A stretch of DNA of 5,493 nucleotides, from positions 1 to 5,493 of the forward strand of contig JAURIP010000118.1 of the NCBI GenBank assembly GCA_030832695.1, written 5' to 3'. This DNA is from Sediminibacterium sp. GTDB taxonomy: Bacteria > Bacteroidota > Bacteroidia > Chitinophagales > Chitinophagaceae. Positions 1 to 5,491 of this stretch are shown in pieces. The position numbers were made by a program, and so were the translations under genes. Every line of letters begins with the position of its first letter. Within the stretch, counting starts at the first letter, position 1. The notes beneath the pieces are model-generated. The model had not been told where the DNA came from. It saw nothing but the letters and a program-made list of their open reading frames with translations, and searched no databases.

Positions 1-1
1 A

Positions 2-121
2 GAAATTAGTGTGATTGGTTATATGTGTGATGCAGAAGAGGGTACTAAAATTATTACTAAAGGAAAAAATGTTTTTGATATTACTGCACAAGGATGGAAT
101 GCATTTGGCAACAAAGCATAA
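2..121 (+). CDS. 3' end of an unidentified protein (partial, start lies outside the window)
   Basis: An open frame enters from the left edge, runs for 39 codons and ends at TAA 119-121. The visible C-terminus is mixed polar and hydrophobic, with one Cys, several Gly and Lys, and an ITAQGWNAF stretch near the end. It shows no membrane segment and no motif I can assign. Codon use is AT-rich like the neighbouring genes, which supports it as real coding sequence. The stop lies 5 bp before the convergent nagA stop, and no terminator hairpin is visible between them. I do not recognise the family. An ATG at its eighth codon could in principle start a 32-residue peptide, but a longer gene cut by the window edge is more likely. 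Confidence 0.6.
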   Translation, partial: EISVIGYMCDAEEGTKIITKGKNVFDITAQGWNAFGNKA

Positions 122-126
122 TTACA

Positions 127-1209
127 CTAGTAAGTAATCAAATTTATTAAACGTCGATCTGCAGTTAAACAAAGTAGGTCGGCGTTTTCATTTACCGTTA
201 TCATTCCTTTAATTTCCGCATGTTTCATCACCCTTGCTGGATATAAGCTACACATCCTAACGGCCTCGCCCAAATCAATGCCCACTTTAGTAACTAAATT
301 ATTGACCGATTTTAGTTGGGTTAAGGAAGAGCCACTTAATATACCCGAACTTTCATATTTATCGCCTGCCATTTGATGTTGGTATATACCTGAACGCGTT
401 GCCGTTACTGCATCTGTTATGCAAAATAATCTATCGCCCATTATTTTTTTTGCAATCTTTATTGCATTAAAATCAACATGAAAACCGTCCGCCACTAAAC
501 TACAAGCCACTTTATTATGATTAAATATTGCACCTACCATTCCTGGTGCGCGATGTTGCAATGCGCTCATGGCATTAAATAAATGCGTGGCTACACTAAT
601 GTCATTATTAAATGCGTGGGTTGCTTGCTCATAGGTGGCATTGCTATGGCCAGCCGAAACCACGATGCCATTCATTTCAAGTAAGTGAATAATCGATTCG
701 TCTACTATCTCCGGTGCAAGTGTAATCATACTAATAAACGCTTTGCCATAATCCAATAAATCTTGTACTTCTTTTAATGTTGGCTGATGAATATATTCCG
801 TTGCATGCGCCCCCCTTTTTAGTGAATTAATCCAAGGCCCCTCAATATGTAGGCCTATGCAACCCTTTCCACCACTGTCTTTATAATCACGTACCGCATC
901 AATACATTTATATATTATCTCCCAACTTTGTGTTGCCAATGTGGGTTGAAAATAAGCGGTACCGCTAGCCAAACAATAGTTGTATATTTTTTGAATGGTA
1001 TCGGCTGTTGGAAATTCAGATAATAATTTTTCATCAGCCCCATAAATTTGCAAATCAATCAAAGCGGGTATAATGAGTGGCATTGCATTTTTATGATCAT
1101 ACCCCTCCTTTTTTATATCCGTTACCTTTCCGTTTTCAATTACGATAACCGCCTCCGAAATCCAATGTTCTCCTGTAAATAATTCTTGAACCGATATAAC
1201 TTGTTGCAT
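127..1209 (-). CDS. nagA: N-acetylglucosamine-6-phosphate deacetylase
   Basis: This cytoplasmic amidohydrolase-superfamily enzyme converts GlcNAc-6-phosphate to GlcN-6-phosphate plus acetate, feeding amino-sugar catabolism and cell-wall recycling. The 360 residues begin with the small beta domain (about 1-48). The TIM-barrel landmarks follow in order: PALIDLQIYG (48-57), LHIEGPWIN with metal ligand Glu123, GAH (133-135), SAGHSNAT with His188, ATHLFNAM with His209, ADGFH with His244, ITDA with catalytic Asp266, and SGSSLT (292-297). At the first metal motif it has Gln54-x-Tyr56 instead of His-x-His, which resembles the E. coli single-metal type (Gln-x-Asn). The C-terminus stops about 8-10 residues short of the E. 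coli end, losing part of the last strand of the small domain. ATG 1209 sits 2 bp after the stop of the upstream amidase gene, with no Shine-Dalgarno sequence, so translational coupling is likely. No nagB is in the window. The family assignment is very secure. Confidence 0.96.
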   Translation of the reverse strand: MQQVISVQELFTGEHWISEAVIVIENGKVTDIKKEGYDHKNAMPLIIPALIDLQIYGADEKLLSEFPTADTIQKIYNYCLASGTAYFQPTLATQSWEIIYKCIDAVRDYKDSGGKGCIGLHIEGPWINSLKRGAHATEYIHQPTLKEVQDLLDYGKAFISMITLAPEIVDESIIHLLEMNGIVVSAGHSNATYEQATHAFNNDISVATHLFNAMSALQHRAPGMVGAIFNHNKVACSLVADGFHVDFNAIKIAKKIMGDRLFCITDAVTATRSGIYQHQMAGDKYESSGILSGSSLTQLKSVNNLVTKVGIDLGEAVRMCSLYPARVMKHAEIKGMITVNENADLLCLTADRRLINLITY

Positions 1210-1211
1210 TA

Positions 1212-2036
1212 TTATTCAATATTAAAAAAATCAGCGTTCTTCCAAAAAGGAAATTGCGCCCTCGTTTTTATTAACTCTTCTTTTTGTAGTGTAATATGAA
1301 ATACATCTTCCTCATAAGCGCAGTGATATAAAACTTCTCCTAATGGACCAACGACCATACTATCGCCACTATGCATAATATTTTTACCATCCAAACCAAC
1401 ACGATTCACGCCAATCGTATAGCACTGATTTTCAATGGAACGCGCAGTGAGTAAGGTTTTCCAAGCGTGGTTTCTTTTTTCTGGCCAATTGGCAACATAT
1501 AATATTACATCATATTCTAAGTCAGGAACATTTGTATTTTCAACATTAGTTCCTCCACTTGTATTTGCTAATTGTTGGCGGGCCCAAACTGGAAAACGTA
1601 AATCAAAACAAATTTGTAAATTAATTTTCCAACCCTTTACACTTGCAATTAATCTTTTGTTTCCCTCGCTATAAAATTCATGTTCACCGGCAAAAGCAAA
1701 TAAATGTCGTTTGTCATAATACCCCAATTGTCCATTGGGCAGCATCCAAATTAAGCGATTATAATAGTTGCCGTTTTCTTCAATAATGACCGATCCGGTG
1801 ATGATTGATTTTTTAGTCTCTGCCAAACGACGCATCCATTGAACGGTGGGTCCCTCCATGGTTTCTGCAAACAAAGCGGGCTGCATACTAAATCCCGTTG
1901 TAAACATTTCAGGAAGTACAATAATTTCAGTCGGCTCGGCAATCGCCATAATCTTTTTAGACAGGGCTTCCAGGTTAGCGCCTTTGTCCTCCCAAGAAAG
2001 GGCTGTTTGTATGATTGTAAATTTAAGTGACGACAC
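1212..2036 (-). CDS. Nitrilase-superfamily amidase, YafV/Nit2 omega-amidase-like
   Basis: This is a carbon-nitrogen hydrolase of 274 residues. The Glu-Lys-Cys catalytic triad is visible: Glu43 in VLPEMF, Lys109 in YYDKRHLF, and Cys143 in QICFDLRFP, with a second conserved Glu around 118-120. The motifs TGFSM (47-51), YVANWP (180-185) and TARSIENQ (197-204) match the YafV/Nit2 branch. Known members hydrolyse omega-amides such as alpha-ketoglutaramate, a metabolite-repair role in the cytoplasm; that function is inferred here. Residues about 156-173 form a Thr/Asn/Gly-rich insertion between the Cys motif and YVANWP that is absent from E. coli YafV as I recall it. The start is GTG at 2036. Upstream the frame meets a stop with no ATG, and the next internal Met (residue 30) would delete the first beta strand. 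The gene lies 46 bp after recX and 2 bp before nagA, probably in one operon. Other nitrilase amide substrates remain possible. Confidence 0.9.
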   Translation of the reverse strand: MSSLKFTIIQTALSWEDKGANLEALSKKIMAIAEPTEIIVLPEMFTTGFSMQPALFAETMEGPTVQWMRRLAETKKSIITGSVIIEENGNYYNRLIWMLPNGQLGYYDKRHLFAFAGEHEFYSEGNKRLIASVKGWKINLQICFDLRFPVWARQQLANTSGGTNVENTNVPDLEYDVILYVANWPEKRNHAWKTLLTARSIENQCYTIGVNRVGLDGKNIMHSGDSMVVGPLGEVLYHCAYEEDVFHITLQKEELIKTRAQFPFWKNADFFNIE

Positions 2037-2082
2037 TGATAATGATTTATGCTTAATTAAAGATACAATAAACGGGGATTAT

Positions 2083-2559
2083 TTATTTTCCCTTATTTAG
2101 TTGTTGTAAAATGGGCTGAATGAGGGCCGATTCAAAACCGCGTTGGTATAAAAAAGCCTGTGTTTTGGCCATCCGACTTAAGCCCCTTTCACCTTTAAGA
2201 CTATTCCATTTCTTTTTGGCTAAAAATAGCAAAGTGGTATTATAGTCATCCAGGTCAATACATTTTAAAGCCTTTTTAATATTTACCGGGCTCACTCTTT
2301 TTTGCTGCAGTGCATATTGAATTTTACTTTTCCCCCATTGTTTTATTCGAAAATGGCCTCCTGCAAAAAGGGTGGCAAATCGTTCTTCATTTAAAAAATT
2401 GTCTGTAATTAAATTGGATATAATCTCTTCCACTTCACTTTTAGTCATGCCCAATTCGTACAGCTTATCGCGTACCTCCTGTTGGGCCCTTTCTTGATAG
2501 GCACAAAAATGCCGTATCCTTTGAATAGCCTGCTCTTTACCAATTCTAATTTTATTCAT
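2083..2559 (-). CDS. recX: Regulatory protein RecX
   Basis: RecX is a small cytoplasmic protein that binds RecA filaments and modulates recombination and SOS activity. The 158 residues, within the normal RecX range, are almost all helical and fit three tandem three-helix repeats at about 10-50, 52-100 and 105-155. The central family signature is clear: DNFLNEERFA (53-62) followed by GHFRIKQWGKSKI (68-80) and LQQKRV (84-89). The C-terminal repeat carries KTQAFLYQRGF (132-142), as in other RecX proteins. The protein is rich in Lys and Arg. recA is not in the window. recX is instead divergent from dnaN and is the first gene of a leftward cluster with the amidase and nagA. The ATG at 2559 has only AT-rich sequence before it, and the stop is TAA at 2083-2085. 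The assignment is confident; the regulatory partner is inferred from the family. Confidence 0.93.
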   Translation of the reverse strand: MNKIRIGKEQAIQRIRHFCAYQERAQQEVRDKLYELGMTKSEVEEIISNLITDNFLNEERFATLFAGGHFRIKQWGKSKIQYALQQKRVSPVNIKKALKCIDLDDYNTTLLFLAKKKWNSLKGERGLSRMAKTQAFLYQRGFESALIQPILQQLNKGK

Positions 2560-2588
2560 TTTGTAGATAAGAATGTCAATAAGAAATG

Positions 2589-2596
2589 CTAAAATA
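2589..2596 (-). promoter_or_regulatory. Weak candidate -7 element for the recX operon
   Basis: Read on the minus strand this is TATTTTAG, one mismatch from the Bacteroidota -7 consensus TAnnTTTG. It lies about 30 bp upstream of the recX ATG, a sensible distance for a short leader. I see no TTG at the expected -33 position, so support is weak. Confidence 0.25.
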
Positions 2597-2603
2597 GCTT
2601 TTT

Positions 2604-2615
2604 AATCTTAAGATT
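2604..2615. promoter_or_regulatory. Perfect 12-bp palindrome, candidate operator
   Basis: AATCTTAAGATT reads identically on both strands. It lies 6 bp upstream of the dnaN -7 element, within the dnaN promoter spacer, and about 8 bp upstream of the weak recX -7 candidate. A dimeric regulator bound here could affect both genes. AT-rich DNA produces such palindromes by chance, so the operator role is only a hypothesis. Confidence 0.3.
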
Positions 2616-2621
2616 TTACAT

Positions 2622-2629
2622 TAGGTTTG
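2622..2629 (+). promoter_or_regulatory. dnaN promoter -7 element (Bacteroidota type)
   Basis: TAGGTTTG is an exact match to the Bacteroidota primary-sigma -7 consensus TAnnTTTG. Transcription would begin around 2634-2636 and give a leader of about 30 nt before ATG 2665. That start point excludes use of the upstream TTG at 2632 as the translation start. The matching -33 TTG is poor: the region 2599-2603 is only a T run. Confidence 0.55.
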
Positions 2630-2664
2630 TCTTGTTAGAAAAGTTAAATAAATACAAAGGAATT

Positions 2665-3780
2665 ATGAAATTTATAGTATCCTCCTCCTCTCTTTTGAAA
2701 CATTTGCAACAAATCGCAGGTGTTATTAATACCAATACCGTTTTACCAATTTTAGAAGATTTTTTATTCGAAATTGAAGATAAAAAATTAAATATTATTG
2801 CAACCGATTTGGAAACGGTGATGCGTGTCCAAATGGATGTGGAAAGCAAAGCAAATGGTCGCGTCTGTATTCCTGCTAAAATATTAATTGATTCTTTAAA
2901 AAATATTGCTGACCAGCCGCTTACTTTTAATATTGATAAAAATTACGCTGTTGAAATTACAAGTGATAATGGTAAGTATAAAGTGATGGGCGAAAATCCA
3001 GATAATTTTCCGAAAGAACCTACCGCCGATGATACCACTGGATTTAAAATGACAAGCACTGGACTATTAACTGCAATTAATAAAACTTTATTTGCAGTAA
3101 GTGGCGATGATTTAAGACCAGCAATGACTGGCGTATTCTTTGAATTATCAAAAGATGGCGTTCAGTTTGTTGCAACCGATGCACACCGTTTAGTAAGATA
3201 TAAGCGCACCGATACTAAGGCTACACAAAATGCATCTTTCATTGTTCCCAAAAAACCATTGAACTTATTAAAAAATGCCTTACCAGATAATGAAGATCCA
3301 ATAACGGTAAGCTTTAATAGTAATCATCTTTTTGTAGATCATGGATCAACACAATTAATTTGTCGCTTAATTGATGCGAGGTTCCCTGATTATAAAGTGG
3401 TTATTCCTGCTGACAATCCTTATCGCTTAACTGTAAACAAACATGATTTCCAAAATGCATTACGTCGTGTAAATGTATTTAGTAATAAAAGTACCAATCA
3501 GGTTGCATTGAGTATCACTGGTAACGAATTGCAAATGGCAGCGCAGGATATTGATTTTAGTTTTGAGGGTAATGAGCGAATGAGTTGTGAATACAAAGGG
3601 GAGGATATTCAAATTGCCTTTAACGCAAAGTTTTTAATTGAAATGTTGAGCGCTGCAGATACAGATGATATTTTTATTGAATTATCTACACCAAGTAAAG
3701 CAGGCTTAATCAAACCATCTGAGCAAGCACCGGGCGAGGATTTATTAATGCTAGTGATGCCGCTCATGTTAAATAGCTAA
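2665..3780 (+). CDS. dnaN: DNA polymerase III beta subunit (sliding clamp)
   Basis: The beta clamp is a ring-shaped dimer that encircles DNA and tethers the replicative polymerase and other clamp-binding proteins. The protein has 371 residues, the usual Bacteroidota length, with three clamp domains at about 1-125, 126-250 and 251-371. Visible landmarks are the N-terminus MKFIVSSSSLLKHLQQI, VLPILEDFLFEI (26-37), RPAMTGVFFE (161-170), TDAHRLVRY (181-189), RLIDARFPDY (244-253) and the C-terminal LMLVMPLML that lines the partner-binding pocket. The open frame extends to a TTG at 2632, but ATG 2665 is the better start. It gives the canonical N-terminus, is preceded by AAAGGA at 2656-2661, and the predicted transcript starts near 2635. 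The gene is not next to dnaA and is divergent from recX. A terminator follows at 3816-3851, so dnaN is probably transcribed alone. Confidence 0.97.
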   Translation: MKFIVSSSSLLKHLQQIAGVINTNTVLPILEDFLFEIEDKKLNIIATDLETVMRVQMDVESKANGRVCIPAKILIDSLKNIADQPLTFNIDKNYAVEITSDNGKYKVMGENPDNFPKEPTADDTTGFKMTSTGLLTAINKTLFAVSGDDLRPAMTGVFFELSKDGVQFVATDAHRLVRYKRTDTKATQNASFIVPKKPLNLLKNALPDNEDPITVSFNSNHLFVDHGSTQLICRLIDARFPDYKVVIPADNPYRLTVNKHDFQNALRRVNVFSNKSTNQVALSITGNELQMAAQDIDFSFEGNERMSCEYKGEDIQIAFNAKFLIEMLSAADTDDIFIELSTPSKAGLIKPSEQAPGEDLLMLVMPLMLNS

Positions 3781-3797
3781 TCGGTTCCCTATAAATA

Positions 3798-3809
3798 TGC
3801 CCCAGGGCA
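3798..3809. repeat. Short GC-rich inverted repeat after dnaN
   Basis: TGCC/GGCA arms flank a CCAG loop (TGCCC/GGGCA if the loop is closed to 2 nt). It lies 17 bp after the dnaN stop and just before the main terminator hairpin, and stands out as GC-rich in an AT-rich gap. It has no T-tract of its own. It may stabilise the 3' end of the dnaN mRNA, or it may be incidental. Confidence 0.35.
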
Positions 3810-3815
3810 GATTTT

Positions 3816-3851
3816 AAAACCCGTTGATCTTCACAGAACATCGGGTTTTTT
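3816..3851 (+). terminator. Rho-independent terminator of dnaN
   Basis: The outer stem AAAACCC (3816-3822) pairs with GGGTTTT (3843-3849). A GTT bulge is followed by an inner stem, GAT (3826-3828) with ATC (3840-3842), then a C-C mismatch, then TTC (3830-3832) with GAA (3836-3838), around an ACA loop. The T run extends to 3851 and then continues as ATTT. It begins 35 bp after the dnaN stop and separates dnaN from the hydroxylase-kdsB pair. Confidence 0.8.
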
Positions 3852-3880
3852 ATTTACATTTATGGTCTAAAAAGAAGCCC

Positions 3881-4702
3881 ATGTTTGAAAGCATACAGTC
3901 CTATTTTAGTAGTATTCCAAGCCTACATCGCGCGCTTATTTTAGCAGGCGGAATTACATTTTTTTGGTTGGTTGAATCAGCCATTCCTTTGTTTAAATTT
4001 CAATATAGTAAATGGCGCCATGCTTCAATTAATATTTTTTTCACCCTTACGACCATTGTAATCAATTTTGGCTTTGCCTTCTTAATGGTAAAAACAAGTG
4101 ATTGGACGATTGCAAATAATTTTGGACTTTTAAATAGGGTGTCCTTGCCAATCATAGCGTCGGCCATAATTGGTTTATTATTACTTGATTTTATTGGGGC
4201 GTATTTGGTACATATGATTGAACATAAAGTAAAATTTTTATGGAAATTTCACATGGTCCATCATGCAGACACCCATGTGGATACGACCACAGCAAATCGT
4301 CACCATCCAGGGGAATCTGTTATTCGTGCGGTTTTTGCGATATTGGCTGTTTTTGTTTTAGGTACACCCATGTGGTTGGTTATGTTATATCAAAGCTTAA
4401 GTGTGGTGCTTTCTCAATTTAATCATGCAAATATTAATACTCCATCTTGGTTTGATAAAACTATTGGCTTAATTATTGTTTCGCCTAATATGCATCGCAT
4501 ACATCATCATTTAATGCGTCCGCAAACTGATAGTAATTATGGAAATATATTTTCCTTTTGGGATAAATTATTGGGCACGTATAATAGCACACCCATGTCT
4601 GAAATTAAATATGGTTTAGATGTTTTAGATAACCAAAGAGACCAAGAATTATTATATCAATTAAAAATACCTTTTAATAAAAATATTAAAACGGATTATT
4701 AA
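3881..4702 (+). CDS. Fatty acid hydroxylase / sterol desaturase-family membrane protein
   Basis: This is an integral membrane di-iron oxygenase of the superfamily that includes ERG3-type sterol desaturases, fatty acid hydroxylases and carotenoid hydroxylases. Of 273 residues, hydrophobic segments lie at about 16-36, 50-70, 88-110 and 147-180 (perhaps two passes). The histidine clusters for two irons are complete: HMIEH (111-115), HMVHH (124-128), NRHHPGE (139-145), NHAN (181-184) and HRIHHH (205-210), followed by NYGN (219-222) and WDKLLGTY (227-234). The family hydroxylates or desaturates lipids using O2; the substrate cannot be read from the sequence. The open frame reaches back to TTG 3824, but that lies inside the dnaN terminator. 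ATG 3881 is the first sensible start, so the extra 19 residues are untranslated sequence. kdsB starts 13 bp downstream, so the two are probably cotranscribed. A near-consensus TACATTTA at 3855-3862 is a possible but weak promoter element. Confidence 0.9.
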   Translation: MFESIQSYFSSIPSLHRALILAGGITFFWLVESAIPLFKFQYSKWRHASINIFFTLTTIVINFGFAFLMVKTSDWTIANNFGLLNRVSLPIIASAIIGLLLLDFIGAYLVHMIEHKVKFLWKFHMVHHADTHVDTTTANRHHPGESVIRAVFAILAVFVLGTPMWLVMLYQSLSVVLSQFNHANINTPSWFDKTIGLIIVSPNMHRIHHHLMRPQTDSNYGNIFSFWDKLLGTYNSTPMSEIKYGLDVLDNQRDQELLYQLKIPFNKNIKTDY

Positions 4703-4715
4703 ATAAGTTTCATTT

Positions 4716-5432
4716 ATGAAAATTGGTGCTTTTATACCTGCTCGTTATGCCGCTACGCGTTTTCCAGCTAAATTAATGCAAATATTGGGTGACAAAACGG
4801 TGATTAGGCATACCTATGATAATACAATAGCTACTGGTTTGTTTGATGAAGTATATGTAGTCACAGATAGTGAAATTATCTTTAATGAAATTATACAAAA
4901 TGGCGGGAAAGCCATTATGAGCAAACGTTCACACGAAAGCGGTAGCGATAGAATTGCCGAAGCTGTGCAGGACTTGGACATTGATATTGTGATAAACGTA
5001 CAAGGCGATGAGCCCTTTGTAAAAAGAGAACCGCTAGAAAAAGTTATTGCAGTTTTTTCGGATGTGTCGGTTCAAGTTGCTTCACTAATGCAGGTGCTAA
5101 CGGATGCCACATTAATTCAGGATCCTAATTATGTAAAAGTAGCAGTAGATAAAAATAACAATGCATTGTTTTTTTCAAGAAGCGTATTACCTTATCCTAG
5201 AAGTACCGATTCGCCGATAGTTTATTATGAACATATTGGTGTGTATGCATTTCAAAAACAAGCATTGCTTAATTTTACTAACTGGCCAATGTCTCCATTG
5301 GAAGCAGCAGAAAAAATTGAGTGTTTGCGTTATTTGGAAAACGGGGTCTCCATTAAGATGGTCGTAACAGAATATATGGGTGTTGAAATTGATACGCCTG
5401 CCGATTTAATTAAAGCGGCAAAGCTTTTATAA
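4716..5432 (+). CDS. kdsB: 3-deoxy-manno-octulosonate cytidylyltransferase (CMP-Kdo synthetase)
   Basis: KdsB activates Kdo with CTP to form CMP-Kdo, the donor for the inner core of LPS, in the cytoplasm. The 238 residues have the Rossmann-like nucleotidyltransferase fold and the normal family length. Landmarks are the N-terminal loop [13 protein letters not shown] (7-19) for CTP, TDSEI (50-54), [12 protein letters not shown] (72-83), VINVQGDEP (92-100) with Mg-binding Asp98, [11 protein letters not shown] (152-162), EHIGVYAF (172-179), [18 protein letters not shown] (193-210) and the second metal site VEIDTPAD (223-230) with Asp226. Small departures from the E. coli pattern are ATRFPAK for STRLPGK, HESGSDR for HQSGTER, and Cys203 where EQLR is usual. 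ATG 4716 lies 13 bp after the hydroxylase stop, with no Shine-Dalgarno sequence. No terminator is visible after TAA 5430-5432. Another CMP-sugar synthetase of the family (for example for Kdo8N) is a less likely alternative. Confidence 0.95.
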   Translation: MKIGAFIPARYAATRFPAKLMQILGDKTVIRHTYDNTIATGLFDEVYVVTDSEIIFNEIIQNGGKAIMSKRSHESGSDRIAEAVQDLDIDIVINVQGDEPFVKREPLEKVIAVFSDVSVQVASLMQVLTDATLIQDPNYVKVAVDKNNNALFFSRSVLPYPRSTDSPIVYYEHIGVYAFQKQALLNFTNWPMSPLEAAEKIECLRYLENGVSIKMVVTEYMGVEIDTPADLIKAAKLL

Positions 5433-5483
5433 GATGCATGGTAATTAATTAAAAAACCAAGTAATTCAATCCGCTATATAGTT

Positions 5484-5491
5484 TATCTTTG
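5484..5491 (+). promoter_or_regulatory. Candidate -7 promoter element for a gene beyond the right edge
   Basis: TATCTTTG matches TAnnTTTG exactly. About 19 bp upstream (5465-5467) is TTC, one mismatch from the -33 TTG. It lies 52 bp after the kdsB stop in non-coding AT-rich DNA, so it probably serves a rightward gene outside the window. No coding sequence is visible after kdsB within the window. Confidence 0.45.

Larger units (their letters stand above)
2560..2664. promoter_or_regulatory. Divergent control region between recX and dnaN
   Basis: This 105-bp AT-rich stretch separates the recX start (leftward) from the dnaN start (rightward). It holds the dnaN -7 element at 2622-2629, a perfect 12-bp palindrome at 2604-2615, a one-mismatch -7-like element for recX on the minus strand at 2589-2596, and a purine-rich AAAGGA at 2656-2661 before dnaN. 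The close packing of the two candidate promoters suggests that they could be controlled together. Confidence 0.6.

Noticed and set aside
1435..2100. Several plus-strand and alternative minus-strand open frames of 63-84 codons opposite the amidase gene
   Set aside because: They lie entirely or almost entirely over the well-supported amidase gene, have Cys-rich or low-quality sequences with no motif, and are shadow frames.
2562..2570. DnaA-box-like TTATCTACA on the minus strand just before recX
   Set aside because: It has one mismatch from TTATCCACA, is a single copy, and has no cluster, dnaA gene or AT-rich repeat array nearby. It does not support an origin or DnaA control.
2632..2664. Eleven-residue N-terminal extension of dnaN from TTG 2632
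   Set aside because: The predicted transcript from TAGGTTTG (2622-2629) would start at about 2635, and ATG 2665 gives the canonical clamp N-terminus with AAAGGA before it.
2616..2849. Minus-strand open frame of 77 codons over the dnaN start
   Set aside because: It overlaps the 5' part of dnaN and its promoter, has no recognisable domain and is best explained as the complement of dnaN.
4240..4422. Plus-strand 60-codon frame inside the hydroxylase gene
   Set aside because: It is nested out of frame within the His-cluster region of a clear membrane protein; its Cys/Ser/His-rich composition reflects the frame shift.
5433..5470. Possible terminator after kdsB around GGT-AATTAATT-AAAAAACC
   Set aside because: Only three base pairs can form and no T-tract follows, so it does not meet the pattern of an intrinsic terminator.
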